Positions 1 through 10,798 of a DNA stretch of 64,000 bases are shown here, one piece after another. Origin of the DNA: Clostridium sp. chh4-2 (GTDB lineage Bacteria > Bacillota > Clostridia > Lachnospirales > Lachnospiraceae); the NCBI RefSeq assembly GCF_002899675.1, contig NZ_PKUU01000005.1, positions 1 to 64,000 of the forward strand, written 5' to 3'. A model generated the notes under the pieces. It was not told where the DNA came from, ran no database searches, and was given only the letters and a program-made list of their open reading frames with translations. The translations under genes and the position numbers were made by a program. How positions within the stretch are numbered: the first letter of the stretch is position 1; each line of letters starts with the position of its first letter.

Positions 1-145
1 TGCGGGTCTTAGTATCACTTAGGGGCGAATCCCGAATCCCAATTGTCCTTTTTTCATTCTCCCCCCGCCCGGGTTCCCGTAAAGACCGCCTCTCCCTTCC
101 CCGCATCTCGATTCCGGGCATACCCCTTCGCCACCCCCGTTAAAT
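1..145. repeat. Right half of a family-1 type-A long palindrome, cut by window start
   Basis: The sequence matches the right arm of the complete copy at 55394-55793 in its conserved blocks: CTTAGGGGCGAATCCCGAAT near the core, and the outer end TACCCCTTCGCC followed by GTTAAAT. The middle of the arm is different in sequence. The left arm and core lie outside the window. The outer end finishes within a few bases of the stop codon of the YitT-family gene. It is non-coding. Confidence 0.75.
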
Positions 146-156
146 AACAATCTAGC

Positions 157-1038
157 TTATTTGATGGGTTTTCTGTAAAAGGAGCCATAAAATGCATTGG
201 TCTTAAAGACATTGATGATTACTTTGTCGTCGATCTGGCGCATCAGCTGTACTGCATTTTGGAGTTCATAGGAAGAGATTACGGTGTGGAGCAGATACAT
301 TTTCTTCTTGCTGTACCCTCCCACCGCTTCCACGCAGGAAATCCCATGGCGGAAGTCGCGGATGTATGCCTCGATCACCTGAGGGGCTAAAACGGTGGTG
401 ATCTGGAGGGTCAGCCGTTCGTACCTATGGTGAAAGGCCGATATAATCTTCGTTGCAATATATTGAAATACAATGGAATATCCTGCGTATTCCCAACCGA
501 ACAGCGCGCCGTAAACTGCAATCAGCACCACATTTCCCGCGAACACATATTCCCATATGGATCTGTCCTTTTTATTGGACACATATAGGGCGATAAAATC
601 GGTTCCGCCTGCCGAAGCATTTCCCCGCAGTGCGATCACGGTGGCAAATCCGAAGGCAACGCCGCCGAAAATCACATTTAATATCTCATCATCAAATAAA
701 GGTGAAAAATTGCACACCTTCAGCAAAACACTGGCTGTCAGTACCTGCACCAAAGAAAACAGCGTGAACCTGATGCTGATGCTTTTGCTGCAGATCCACG
801 CCACCGGAAGATTCAATAAAAGCAGCGCCAGTGAAGTCGAAATGGGTATTCCTACCACGCTTCCAAGCCGGTTTACCAGCAGGGCGATTCCCATGAACCC
901 TCCTGAAACCAGATTCGCCGGCTGAACAAACACCTGTACCGCATAAGCCTGAAGCGCAGCCGACGCGATCACTGACATTAAGGTCACCAACGCTAAAAGG
1001 GCGCCTTCCGAATTTTCCCATTCTGTCATTTTTCCCAT
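157..1038 (-). CDS. YitT family membrane protein (DUF161/DUF2179)
   Basis: This 293-residue protein has about five hydrophobic segments in its first two thirds and a soluble DUF2179-type tail from about residue 215 (RHGISCVEAVGGYSKKKMYL). That is the layout and length usual for the family. Transport or sensing roles are proposed for YitT proteins, but no substrate can be read from the sequence. The start has only a weak Shine-Dalgarno; a second ATG three codons later is equally possible. The gene is transcribed alone, and a long palindrome lies directly behind its stop codon. Confidence 0.85.
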   Translation of the reverse strand: MGKMTEWENSEGALLALVTLMSVIASAALQAYAVQVFVQPANLVSGGFMGIALLVNRLGSVVGIPISTSLALLLLNLPVAWICSKSISIRFTLFSLVQVLTASVLLKVCNFSPLFDDEILNVIFGGVAFGFATVIALRGNASAGGTDFIALYVSNKKDRSIWEYVFAGNVVLIAVYGALFGWEYAGYSIVFQYIATKIISAFHHRYERLTLQITTVLAPQVIEAYIRDFRHGISCVEAVGGYSKKKMYLLHTVISSYELQNAVQLMRQIDDKVIINVFKTNAFYGSFYRKPIK

Positions 1039-1140
1039 ATCCAGTCATTCCATTCTTTTTATTATCAGCCTGAATGGCCGTATGAATTAGTATTCCTGGA
1101 TTTTTTTCTTAAATACATGGGAATTTATGACTGGACCGCT

Positions 1141-1686
1141 TTACATTTTTCCCGATACTTCATCGTCCAAATGGATTCTGGAACCGGTTGCTCCGCATTG
1201 ACCCTGGTATTTTCCTCTGTATGGATTTTCAGCATTTCCATCCAGTTGGGCGAATACCAGCTGGCCGATTCTCCGGCCGGTCTGCAGTTCAATGGCACAG
1301 CGGTTGGCATTAAAAAGTTCCAGGGTGATCTCCCCTTCAAATCCCGGATCTACCCAGCCGGCATTTTGAATGAACAGGCCCAGACGGCCAATGGAACTGC
1401 GGCCTTCCACGAAAGCGGTCAGATTATCCGGCATGCGGAAATACTCCAGCGTGGTGGCAAGCACAAATTGTCCCGGAAGCAGAATGTACTGGTTGGCCTC
1501 TATGGTTTTATATTCCACTTTTTTTCCCATTTTAACGATAGAATTGCAGTCGTCTTCTACAATGCTGAAAGTACTGCCCAAACGGATATCAACGCTGGCA
1601 GGCTGAATCTGGTGATCCTCTAAAGGTGTGATTCCCAGAGTTCCATTAGAAAGCATGGAACGTATTGTCTTGTCAGAAAGTATCAT
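1141..1686 (-). CDS. dcd: dCTP deaminase
   Basis: The enzyme deaminates dCTP to dUTP in pyrimidine deoxynucleotide synthesis. The 181-residue protein starts MILSDKTI, as family members do, and carries the motif RSSIGRLGLF (residues 96-105) and GWVDPGFEGEITLEL (about 110-124), which supply the active-site Ser/Arg and Glu. I chose the second of two close ATGs because AGGAG lies 7 bases before it and overlaps the first. A bifunctional dCTP deaminase/dUTPase cannot be excluded. It is monocistronic, with YitT downstream on the same strand. Confidence 0.95.
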   Translation of the reverse strand: MILSDKTIRSMLSNGTLGITPLEDHQIQPASVDIRLGSTFSIVEDDCNSIVKMGKKVEYKTIEANQYILLPGQFVLATTLEYFRMPDNLTAFVEGRSSIGRLGLFIQNAGWVDPGFEGEITLELFNANRCAIELQTGRRIGQLVFAQLDGNAENPYRGKYQGQCGATGSRIHLDDEVSGKM

Positions 1687-1792
1687 GATCATTCTCCTAT
1701 ATCTGTTTTTATATTTTGATTTTTATATTCTTTCCGTTTTAAAAATTCCTTTATGATTCAGGAAATGCTTTGACGGATGATTTTACTTCATT

Positions 1793-2206
1793 CTATATGA
1801 GGGAAGACACAAGCGCTTTTTGGAATAAAACAGGTGTAATATCAGGATAAGTCAGATTCTCCGGCAGATGTTCGAAGAAAGACACTTCTTTCATCTCACT
1901 TTCCGGGAGCGTTCCGATTTCTTCAATTCTGGCAACAAATACCATTCCATTTGCTCCGTCTTCTCCCTCTCCTGCCCAATAGTCAAATGCGGGTTTTATC
2001 TGGTACTTCACCGCTCCTGATTCCTCATATAATTCCCGCTCGGCAGCCTCTTTTGGCGTTTCACCATTTTCTATATGGCCTCCCTGCGTTTCCCAAGTGG
2101 TACGCTGTTTATGTCTGCTCAACATTATTTTTTCCTTGTATACGGATAAAATAACAACAAATTTGTATTTTTCCAGTGTGTTCAGTGGAAATATTCTGCA
2201 CTTCAT
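1793..2206 (-). CDS. NUDIX hydrolase
   Basis: This 137-residue protein contains a complete NUDIX box, GX5EX7REUXEEXG, from G43 to G64 (REL at 57-59, EESG at 61-64). That box binds the metal and cleaves nucleoside diphosphates linked to another group. The substrate (for example an oxidised nucleotide or a sugar nucleotide) cannot be told from the sequence. GGAG lies 8 bases before the ATG. A 264-bp palindrome and a candidate small RNA lie directly upstream on the same strand. Confidence 0.9.
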   Translation of the reverse strand: MKCRIFPLNTLEKYKFVVILSVYKEKIMLSRHKQRTTWETQGGHIENGETPKEAAERELYEESGAVKYQIKPAFDYWAGEGEDGANGMVFVARIEEIGTLPESEMKEVSFFEHLPENLTYPDITPVLFQKALVSSLI

Positions 2207-2240
2207 AATCTGTTCTCCGATCCTCCTGCCATAGTGCTTT

Positions 2241-2504
2241 TTATATCATAGGATTCGGGTGTTAAAAGGTCTTGCCCCGCAAATTGTCTAAAGTGTTTGC
2301 AGGGTTCGGAACTAAGGAATCCTAAGACCGCCGAATTTTGCTAATAACGAGACGAAAATGCAGAACTCGCTGCGCTCAGACATGCTGTCATTTTCGTCTC
2401 AACGCAAAATCCGGCAGTCTAAGGATTCCTAAATTCCTGCACATGCAAACACTTTAGACAATTTGCGGGGCAAGACCTTTTAACACCCGAATCCTATGAT
2501 ATAA
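2241..2504. repeat. Family-2 long palindrome, copy 1 (61-bp perfect arms)
   Basis: Bases 2241-2301 are an exact inverted repeat of 2444-2504 (61 bp). Inside are shorter helices separated by unpaired stretches, and a tip reading GAACTCGCTGCGCTCAGACA flanked by GACGAAAATG and CATTTTCGTC. The same tip and the unpaired strand TTTTGCTAATAAC recur, with changed arm sequence, at 13791-14079 and 57225-57512. No convincing reading frame lies inside. Confidence 0.9.
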
Positions 2505-2506
2505 AA

Positions 2507-2541
2507 AAGAGCTGCCTTTCCCCCACAGAAAGCAGCTCTTT
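2507..2541. terminator. Bidirectional intrinsic terminator
   Basis: GAGCTGC and GCAGCTC flank a loop and are bracketed by an A-run on the left and a T-run on the right. On the minus strand it would end the candidate small RNA. Confidence 0.8.
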
Positions 2542-2631
2542 GGTCACGATCAAAACCGTCACACTAATAGTTATGTATCTTGGCATCCCCATGCCAAAGA
2601 AATTCGCAAGGCACCCCTTTGTGCTTCTCAC
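2507..2631 (-). ncRNA. Candidate small non-coding RNA of unknown class (about 125 nt)
   Basis: A near-consensus promoter (2638-2666) and an intrinsic terminator (2507-2541) bracket about 125 nt with no open frame. The transcript would contain a 7-bp hairpin TTGGCAT/ATGCCAA (2580-2597) and a GCAC/GTGC hairpin near its 5' end. It does not show the core motifs I know for 6S, SRP, tmRNA, RNase P, T-box or the common riboswitches. It could be an independent sRNA or a leader of the downstream NUDIX gene, now separated from it by a palindrome. Confidence 0.55.
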
Positions 2632-2637
2632 ATGGAC

Positions 2638-2666
2638 AATATAGCACTTTTATTAATAGATGTCAA
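2638..2666 (-). promoter_or_regulatory. Sigma-A promoter of the candidate small RNA
   Basis: On the minus strand TTGACA, a 17-bp spacer and TATATT. Transcription would start near 2631. Confidence 0.75.
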
Positions 2667-2842
2667 CTTTTTTTGTGCATTTTTGCATAAGTGACAATAA
2701 ATCGACATCAGTTTTATGAATCTTTACCACAAAAGTCTTTATACCAAAGACATTTGTCTTTTTCCCATAGCTTTCATAATTTTTACAAAAACTGCACATA
2801 CTTCTGTTATTGCAATATTAGTAACATGAAATGGAGGTTATT

Positions 2843-4252
2843 ATGAATTTTTCCAGTCGGTTATCAGATAATATGGACTACTTAAAAAGCAAGCTGGATG
2901 TGGACACTAACTTTGACGTAGTCTATCGTGTCATAAATTTGGGTGGACGCAAAGCCTGTCTTTACTTTATCGACGGTTTTACAAAGGACGAAGTATGGCT
3001 GAAGATTTTCCCGTCTTTCTTTGCATTAAAGCCGGAAGATCTGCCGGAAGACATACATGAATTTTCTAAAATGTTTATTCCCTACGGAGAGGTCGGCATT
3101 GTTAAAAATGATGACGATATGATTTTACAGCTCCTCTCCGGCGTTTCCTGCCTGTTCATCGACGGTTATGCCGGATGCCTGACCGTAGACTGCCGCACCT
3201 ATCCGGCCAGAGGCGTCTCCGAACCGGAAAAGGACAAGGTGATGAGAGGTTCCCGCGATGGTTTTGTAGAGACTCTGATCTTTAATACAGCTTTGATCCG
3301 CCGAAGAATCCGCGATCCTAAGCTGACCGTGGAGATCATGAACGCAGGAGAAAGCTCTCATACCGACATCGCAATTTGCTATATGAAAAACAGGGTGGAC
3401 GACAAGCTTTTAGACCTGATAAAAACCAGAATAGAGAAACTTCATGTGGACGCACTGACCATGAACCAGGAAAGCTTGGCCGAATGCCTTTATCCAGGCA
3501 AATGGTACAACCCGTTTCCTAAGTTCAAATTTTCCGAACGCCCCGACACTGCAGCAGCTTCAATACTGGAAGGAAATGTAATCATACTGGTGGACAACTC
3601 CCCGGCCGCCATGATTCTGCCCTCTTCTGTATTCGATATCATAGAAGAAGCGGATGATTACTATTTTCCGCCCATTACGGGAACTTATCTCCGCCTTTCC
3701 CGAATGGTAATCTCTATTTTAACGCTGCTGCTCACGCCGACATGGCTTCTGCTCATGCAGAATACGGACATCATACCGCCGTGGCTGGAATTTATCAAAT
3801 TATCTGATCCCGCTTATGTTGCGCTGATCTTCCAGCTATTGATACTGGAATTTGCCATCGACGGACTGAGGCTGGCCGCAGTCAATACGCCCAGCATGCT
3901 GACCACACCTCTGAGTGTTATCGCAGGTATTGTTCTGGGTGAATATTCGGTGAAATCGGGCTGGTTTAACAGTGAAACCATGCTTTATATGGCTTTCGTA
4001 ACGGTTGCAAACTATTCCCAGGCCAGTTTTGAGCTGGGCTATGCGCTTAAATTCATGCGCATTCTTCTGCTGATCCTGACCGCAGTATTTAATATATACG
4101 GTTATATTGCAGGAATTATCATTTCCGTCTGTGCAATTGTATTTAACAAAACCATTGCAGGAAAGAGCTACATCTATCCGCTGATACCATTTAATTTTAA
4201 AGCGCTGAAAAACAGATTTACAAGAAGCCGCCTGCCCCATCAGGAAAAATAG
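2843..4252 (+). CDS. spoVAF: GerA-family spore germination protein, SpoVAF-like
   Basis: This 469-residue protein has the GerA-family plan: a soluble N-terminal half (residues 1 to about 280) followed by several membrane segments from about 285 to 450, ending in a basic tail. The start is the ATG with GGAGG five bases upstream; an earlier in-frame ATG overlaps the ribosome site. It probably sits in the spore inner membrane and acts in germination. The N-terminal sequence is closer to SpoVAF than to GerA receptor A subunits, but no spoVA genes are next to it, so the symbol is tentative. Confidence 0.8.
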   Translation: MNFSSRLSDNMDYLKSKLDVDTNFDVVYRVINLGGRKACLYFIDGFTKDEVWLKIFPSFFALKPEDLPEDIHEFSKMFIPYGEVGIVKNDDDMILQLLSGVSCLFIDGYAGCLTVDCRTYPARGVSEPEKDKVMRGSRDGFVETLIFNTALIRRRIRDPKLTVEIMNAGESSHTDIAICYMKNRVDDKLLDLIKTRIEKLHVDALTMNQESLAECLYPGKWYNPFPKFKFSERPDTAAASILEGNVIILVDNSPAAMILPSSVFDIIEEADDYYFPPITGTYLRLSRMVISILTLLLTPTWLLLMQNTDIIPPWLEFIKLSDPAYVALIFQLLILEFAIDGLRLAAVNTPSMLTTPLSVIAGIVLGEYSVKSGWFNSETMLYMAFVTVANYSQASFELGYALKFMRILLLILTAVFNIYGYIAGIIISVCAIVFNKTIAGKSYIYPLIPFNFKALKNRFTRSRLPHQEK

Positions 4253-4268
4253 AAACGGCCGGATAAAG

Positions 4269-4309
4269 AAGCAGGAAAGCATATCACAAACGGATAAGCT
4301 TTCCTGCTT
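4269..4309. terminator. Bidirectional terminator between spoVAF-like gene and fumC
   Basis: AAGCAGGAAAGC pairs with GCTTTCCTGCTT, followed by TTTATC. It lies between convergent genes. Confidence 0.85.
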
Positions 4310-4373
4310 TTATCTTTTCTTCATTCGATTCTCTTCAATTATATCACACGGACAAGAAGGCCGGAACAACCGA

Positions 4374-5747
4374 TTATAACGGATGTACCATATTTTCCGG
4401 TTTTACATATGTGTCAAATTCTTCCGCTGTCAGCAATCCCAGGGCGGACGCTGCTTCTTTCAGTGTAATTCCTTCTTTATAAGCCATCTTCGCGATCTTC
4501 GCCGCATTTTCATATCCCACATAAGGATTGAGGGCGGTTACCAGCATCAATGACTGATCCAGATATTCTTTAATCTTCTTTTCATTTGGCTTGATTCCCA
4601 CCGCACAGTTATTATTAAAGGATACAAGGGCGCCGGAAAGCAGGGAAACGGACTGAAGGAAATTATAAATGCAGACCGGCATATATACGTTCAGTTCAAA
4701 GTTGCCCTGAGACGCCGCGAAACCTACGGCTACATCATTGGCAATTACCTGGCAGGCCACCATGGTCATGGCCTCGCATTGGGTCGGATTCACCTTGCCC
4801 GGCATGATGGAACTGCCAGGTTCATTTTCTGGAATTAACAGTTCGCCGATTCCACAGCGAGGGCCGCTGGATAAAAGCCTCACATCATTGGCTATCTTCA
4901 GCAGATTGGCAGCCAGGGCTTTTAATGCGCCGTGTGTGAACACAAGGGCATCCTTGCTGGTAAGGGAATGGAATTTGTTGTCCGCAGTTTTAAAGCGTTT
5001 TCCGGTCAGTTTCGAAATCTCTTCAGCCGATGAACGGCCAAAATCAGCCGGAGCATTCAAGCCTGTACCAACTGCGGTTCCGCCAAGAGCCAATTCTCTC
5101 ACATCTTCCAGAGAAGTCTCAATCATCCCCTTTGTCTTAACCAGCATCTCCTTCCATCCGCTGATCTCCTGTCCCAAAGTGAGAGGAGTCGCATCCTGAA
5201 GATGGGTTCTGCCCGTCTTAATAATTCCCGCATATTCTTTTTCCAGACGGTCAAATGTCGCCGTCAGAAGTTCAATGGCGGGAATCAGCTTGTCTTCAAT
5301 CTCCACAACTGCAGCGATGTGCATGGCCGTTGGAAATGTGTCATTGGAACTCTGTGATTTGTTCACATGATCGTTGGGATGGATTTTCTTCTCTCCCAGT
5401 ATCTCATTGGCCCGGTTGGCTATCACCTCATTTAAATTCATGTTGGACTGTGTTCCGCTTCCTGTCTGCCATACAACCAAGGGAAAATGTTCATCCAATT
5501 TGCCCGCATAAACCTCATCACACGCTGAGCAGATGGCCTCTGCCAGGCTGTGATCCAGCTTTCCCGACTTTTCATTGGCAATTGCAGCCGCCTTCTTTAA
5601 AACGGCAAATGCGCGGATTATTTCCAACGGAATCTTTTCCGTTCCGATCTTAAAATTTTCATAACTTCTCTGAGTCTGTGCGCCCCAATAACGGTCAGCC
5701 GGCACCTTCACCTCTCCCATGGTATCGTGTTCAATTCTGTATTCCAT
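4374..5747 (-). CDS. fumC: Class II fumarate hydratase
   Basis: This enzyme interconverts fumarate and L-malate. The 457-residue protein has the superfamily signature [11 protein letters not shown] (311-321), [10 protein letters not shown] (95-104) and [10 protein letters not shown] (179-188), all expected for iron-independent class II fumarase; aspartase shares the fold but differs in these loops. GGAGG precedes the ATG by a few bases. It is monocistronic and convergent with the germination gene. Confidence 0.96.
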   Translation of the reverse strand: MEYRIEHDTMGEVKVPADRYWGAQTQRSYENFKIGTEKIPLEIIRAFAVLKKAAAIANEKSGKLDHSLAEAICSACDEVYAGKLDEHFPLVVWQTGSGTQSNMNLNEVIANRANEILGEKKIHPNDHVNKSQSSNDTFPTAMHIAAVVEIEDKLIPAIELLTATFDRLEKEYAGIIKTGRTHLQDATPLTLGQEISGWKEMLVKTKGMIETSLEDVRELALGGTAVGTGLNAPADFGRSSAEEISKLTGKRFKTADNKFHSLTSKDALVFTHGALKALAANLLKIANDVRLLSSGPRCGIGELLIPENEPGSSIMPGKVNPTQCEAMTMVACQVIANDVAVGFAASQGNFELNVYMPVCIYNFLQSVSLLSGALVSFNNNCAVGIKPNEKKIKEYLDQSLMLVTALNPYVGYENAAKIAKMAYKEGITLKEAASALGLLTAEEFDTYVKPENMVHPL

Positions 5748-5956
5748 CTTTCCTCCGTTCCGCCGTCAGGTATTCCCGGCTCTGTATCTTTTACGTTTAT
5801 TTTTTGAACTTTATTATACTACAACTGATCCTATTTTTCCACACTTGCATAATCGTGTGACATCCTATAAAATAGTACCATGATGAGGCCGGAAAAGGAA
5901 CCTCAGGAACATAATAATTATAATTTATACAATCTGATAAGAAATGAGAGGTTAAT

Positions 5957-6382
5957 ATGAAAATTATTGTTATCGACGGCCAGGGCGGAAAGATAGGAAA
6001 AACGATTATCGAACAGTTAAAAAAAGACCATCCGGGCCTGGAATTGATCGCTATAGGAACCAATAGTATCGCCACTGCCGCAATGTTGAAAGCCGGAGCC
6101 GATTACGGCGCCACAGGTGAAAATCCCGCCATTGTCAACAGCCGGGATGCGGACATCATCATCGGCCCCATCGGCATTATAATCGCCAATTCTCTGTTAG
6201 GGGAAATCACCCCTGCCATGGCATCGTCAATCGGCTCCAGCCATGCCCATAAGATTCTGATTCCGGTAAACCGCTGCAATCATCATGTGGTAGGGTGCAA
6301 ACAGCTTTCTTCCGGGGATTATATAAAAGAGGCGGTTGAATATCTGGACACTCTGATAACCGATGGATTTCGTGCCAAATGA
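5957..6382 (+). CDS. DUF3842 family protein
   Basis: This 141-residue protein opens with a Rossmann-like dinucleotide loop (MKIIVIDGQGGKIGKTI) and has a conserved PVNRCNHHVVGC segment near residue 105. It matches the small DUF3842 family common in Clostridia, whose function is unknown to me. GAGAGG lies before the ATG. It is transcribed alone, divergently from fumC. Confidence 0.8.
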   Translation: MKIIVIDGQGGKIGKTIIEQLKKDHPGLELIAIGTNSIATAAMLKAGADYGATGENPAIVNSRDADIIIGPIGIIIANSLLGEITPAMASSIGSSHAHKILIPVNRCNHHVVGCKQLSSGDYIKEAVEYLDTLITDGFRAK

Positions 6383-6526
6383 TTAACTTTGGCTAAAGAT
6401 ATGCACGAGCTGGGGGCAACACGGGGAAAGGCCGGTCCGAACCATCGTCCGGGCCGGCAAAGGAAGAACAGGCCAAATGGTATTTGACATCCGCCAAATC
6501 TGCTTAACCTCAGCCATTCAACAACA

Positions 6527-6562
6527 GGAAAGAAGGGGCAGCCCAGGGCGCCCCTTCTTTCC
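6527..6562. terminator. Strong stem-loop between convergent genes; possible remnant of a type-B palindrome
   Basis: GGAAAGAAGGGGC pairs with GCCCCTTCTTTCC (13 bp). It probably terminates one or both convergent genes. The words AACAACAGGAAAGAAGGGG and CCCCTTCTTTCC also match the ends of type-B palindromes (CAACAGCCGGAAAGAAGGGG), so it may be a collapsed copy. Confidence 0.65.
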
Positions 6563-6598
6563 TATATTTCTCAATTCATAAAATTTACATCTCCAAGT

Positions 6599-7438
6599 TT
6601 AAACTTCGGAGTAGATTTTCTGCAGATATTCCACATCGCTGTGATAGCGGTCCGCATTGGAATTTTCCAGAAGCATCGTTACATACGGCTTATTTTCTTT
6701 TAAATATTTCAAAACCGGCTTGTAATTGAACATGCCTTCACCCACATGGGCAAACTTAGGACGGCCGTTCTCCAATACAAAGTCTTTGATGTGCACCATG
6801 GTAATTCTGTCCCCATAGAATGACAATGCGCGTTCTACAATCTCTTCCTGCTTCTCGTAATTTTCACTGCTGATTAAATTGACCGGATCGAAAATTGCCT
6901 CTACATTGGGAGAATCAATGTCATCCAAGAACCGTTTCATCATCTCAGGGCAGTATAACGTATGATTGTGAACCGCTTCCACACCCACGATCATTCCCAG
7001 TTTTTCGGCAGCGCTTACAATTTCTCTCATGCTTTTTAAGAACAGCTGATAGCAGCCTTCTGTATAAGTATACGGAGCCACTTCAAAATTAACGTCATAG
7101 CGGCCGGTTTCCGTACCCACCATATCGGCTCCAATCGCTTTGGCATATTTTAAATGCTCAATAAATTTATGTACTTCTGCCATTCTTTTTGTTTCATCCG
7201 GGTTCACCGGGTTAATATAACAGCCCAGAATCGCCACATGAATTTGGCGTTCTTTTAATTTATTGCTGATCATCCGGCCAAATCCGGGAGAATAATGACC
7301 GTAATTAAAATCATATCCTTCAATGGATTTACCAAAAGCCAGCTGTATCTGATCCACTCCATGTGCCTTTACCGCATCAAATACGGTATCAAAATCGCCT
7401 TTCGGGCAAAGATCGTGACATCTCATTCCATAATTCAT
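6599..7438 (-). CDS. Sugar phosphate isomerase/epimerase (TIM barrel, AP-endonuclease 2 fold)
   Basis: This 279-residue protein has the xylose-isomerase-like TIM barrel pattern with acidic and His metal ligands spread along it (GTETGRYD, VGVEAVHNHT, IFDPVN, MVHIKDF). It probably isomerises or epimerises a sugar or polyol derivative; the substrate is unknown. AGGTGG precedes the start. It lies 23 bp behind a small cupin gene on the same strand, so the two probably form an operon acting on one sugar-like compound. Confidence 0.85.
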   Translation of the reverse strand: MNYGMRCHDLCPKGDFDTVFDAVKAHGVDQIQLAFGKSIEGYDFNYGHYSPGFGRMISNKLKERQIHVAILGCYINPVNPDETKRMAEVHKFIEHLKYAKAIGADMVGTETGRYDVNFEVAPYTYTEGCYQLFLKSMREIVSAAEKLGMIVGVEAVHNHTLYCPEMMKRFLDDIDSPNVEAIFDPVNLISSENYEKQEEIVERALSFYGDRITMVHIKDFVLENGRPKFAHVGEGMFNYKPVLKYLKENKPYVTMLLENSNADRYHSDVEYLQKIYSEV

Positions 7439-7461
7439 CTCAAATTACCACCTTTATCTGT

Positions 7462-7785
7462 TTATACAAAATCTTTTCTCATTGGTGTAAAGATATCAAG
7501 AAGCATGGTTTCCTCCAATGCCACCACACCGTGAGGAACGTCAGGCGCCACATAATAAGTGTCCCCTGCTACCAGCACCTTATCTTCTTTTCCCTCTTCC
7601 TGAAATAAAAGAGAACCGGAAATCAGATATCCAATCTGCTCATGAGGATGGCTGTGTTTTGCTCCGACAGCGCCCTTGTCAAAATGAAGTTCAACGGACA
7701 TCAGGTTCTCGCTGTAAGCCAGCACTTTACGGACAACGCCGCCGCCCAGATCTGTTAATTCAATGTTTTTATTTTCTACATACAT
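7462..7785 (-). CDS. Cupin domain protein
   Basis: This 108-residue single-domain cupin has metal-binding motif 1 KHSHPHEQIGYLISG (H44, H46, H48/E49) and motif 2 ending PHGVV (H85). The start with AGGAG 8 bases upstream was chosen over a longer frame. Such proteins act as small isomerases, dioxygenases or sugar-binding modules. The downstream isomerase/epimerase suggests a carbohydrate role. Confidence 0.85.
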   Translation of the reverse strand: MYVENKNIELTDLGGGVVRKVLAYSENLMSVELHFDKGAVGAKHSHPHEQIGYLISGSLLFQEEGKEDKVLVAGDTYYVAPDVPHGVVALEETMLLDIFTPMRKDFV

Positions 7786-7849
7786 AATCCATTCTCCTTT
7801 TTTGTAAGTATTTACAATAATTTTATCATACATTATCCGAAATGCAAGA

Positions 7850-7889
7850 TAAAAAATACCGCCCCACAACCTGTTTCGTCATGGGGCGG
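7850..7889 (-). terminator. Intrinsic terminator of guaB
   Basis: On the minus strand CCGCCCCAT ... GTGGGGCGG followed by TATTTTTT, directly behind the guaB stop. Confidence 0.85.
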
Positions 7890-7905
7890 CGCCTCTTACA
7901 TAAAA

Positions 7906-9378
<1,473 letters not shown>

Positions 9379-9428
9379 TTATAGTGTTTATTAATATTTT
9401 TAATAACTGGTGTTGCTGTTAGTTATTA

Positions 9429-9457
9429 AGTCTAGCAAATTTTAGATTGCTTGTCAA
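9429..9457 (-). promoter_or_regulatory. Sigma-A promoter of guaB
   Basis: Minus strand TTGACA, 17-bp spacer, TAGACT, about 60 bp before the start codon. The leader has no obvious riboswitch. Confidence 0.75.
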
Positions 9458-9526
9458 ACACATTTTTACACTTTTGTCCGCCTGGGTTACTATTCCCATG
9501 AACCGCAATCCATCACAGACCAGAAA

Positions 9527-9552
9527 GGCGAATGCATAAATATGCACTCGCC
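9527..9552 (-). terminator. Stem-loop behind the aminotransferase gene
   Basis: GGCGAGTGCATA pairs with TATGCATTCGCC on the minus strand, followed by TTTCT. The U-tract is weak. Confidence 0.6.
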
Positions 9553-9566
9553 TACATAATCTTTAA

Positions 9567-10766
9567 TTATTCGGTTAATCCCAGTTCTTCTTTCATCAGC
9601 TTGCCGAGAATCTTAATTCCTTCCACAATTTCCAGCTCTTCAGGAGTGGAAAAATTCATACGGAATGAATGGCAGGGCGCCTCAGAATCCGGATAAAATA
9701 CATCGCCCGGCACCAGTGCTACAGTTCTGTCCAATGCCTTTTTAACAAATTCACTCATGTCTATGGAATCGGGAAGGGTTACCCATAAAAACATCCCTCC
9801 CTCAGGGGTGATATAGGAAACCTCTTGGGGGAAATAAGCTTTTATTGCATCCAGCATAATTCTGGACTTTTTCCCATAGATAGCGCGCAGTTTTCCCACA
9901 TAATAATCCATATTGCAGTTTGTCAGAATCTCCGCACAGATCTTCTGGCTCCATACCGTGCTGTGCACGTCATTCAGCATCTTGGCCTTAGCTACCTTCT
10001 GAGCGATAGGCACAGGCGCGGACATCGCAGCCACGCGGATTCCAGGCGCTATGATCTTTGAAAAACTGCCGGCATAGACCACAATTCCCTCTTTATCTAA
10101 GCTTTTAATGGAGGGAACTTCCTCTCCTGCAAATCTCAACTCTCCATAAGGGTTATCCTCCAGAATTATGGTTCCGTATTTGGCACAGAGCTCATAAATC
10201 GCCTTCCGCTTCTCAAATGAAGTGGTCACCCCTGTAGGATTCTGAAAATCCGGAATCACGTAAAATAACTTTGGCGTAGGTTTTGCCGCCAGCTTCTGTT
10301 CCAGCTCTTCCAAGTTCACTCCGTCTTCTTCCAGCGTTACTCCCTCCACAATGGCCCCATTGCTTCTGAATGCGCTCATAGCCACCATAAGGGTAGGAGC
10401 TTCCACTAAAACCCTGTCATTGTCATTACACAGCACTTTTGAAAGCAAATCCATGATCTGAGCGCTTCCGCTGGTGATTATAATCTGGTCTTTTGTGCTG
10501 ACCTTGATCTCTTTCCTGTTTAAAAATTCCTTGGCAGCCTGTAAAAGCTCCGGGCATCCTTCGGTCACAGAATACTGCAGGATTCCGATGGGATCATGTT
10601 CCAGCATTCTTCTGGAAATGCCTTTGATCGTCTCCACCTGAAATGCTTCTGCCGCCGGATTTCCTCCGGAAAACTTTTTAAGACCCGGAGTTCCCATTAA
10701 TTTAAGTATATTATCAGCCGATGACGGCTTGACCGCATTAATTCTGTCCGAAAATTGATAGTCCAT
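9567..10766 (-). CDS. PLP-dependent aminotransferase, class I/II
   Basis: This 399-residue fold-type I aminotransferase has the PLP lysine in GSFSKIIAPGIR (Lys237), YVIPDFQNPTG upstream and a C-terminal Arg in FRMNFS for the substrate carboxylate. The sequence resembles the 2-aminoadipate/aromatic (ARO8-like, LysN) branch rather than AspC. The amino acid handled cannot be fixed from sequence. It has its own promoter and a long structured leader, so attenuation-type control is likely. Confidence 0.88.
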   Translation of the reverse strand: MDYQFSDRINAVKPSSADNILKLMGTPGLKKFSGGNPAAEAFQVETIKGISRRMLEHDPIGILQYSVTEGCPELLQAAKEFLNRKEIKVSTKDQIIITSGSAQIMDLLSKVLCNDNDRVLVEAPTLMVAMSAFRSNGAIVEGVTLEEDGVNLEELEQKLAAKPTPKLFYVIPDFQNPTGVTTSFEKRKAIYELCAKYGTIILEDNPYGELRFAGEEVPSIKSLDKEGIVVYAGSFSKIIAPGIRVAAMSAPVPIAQKVAKAKMLNDVHSTVWSQKICAEILTNCNMDYYVGKLRAIYGKKSRIMLDAIKAYFPQEVSYITPEGGMFLWVTLPDSIDMSEFVKKALDRTVALVPGDVFYPDSEAPCHSFRMNFSTPEELEIVEGIKILGKLMKEELGLTE

Positions 10767-10798
10767 CTTGTTTTTCTCTCCCTTTGCATTATAAGTTC

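Noticed and set aside
1117-1623. Plus-strand frame opposite dcd
   Set aside because: It is the shadow of a conserved gene, with no ribosome site.
2241-2504. Invertible promoter flanked by inverted repeats
   Set aside because: The arms are 61 bp and perfect, but the inside is itself a folded core with no promoter, and similar cores recur elsewhere without nearby invertase genes.
3125-3361. Minus-strand frame inside the spoVAF-like gene
   Set aside because: Shadow of a conserved gene on the other strand.
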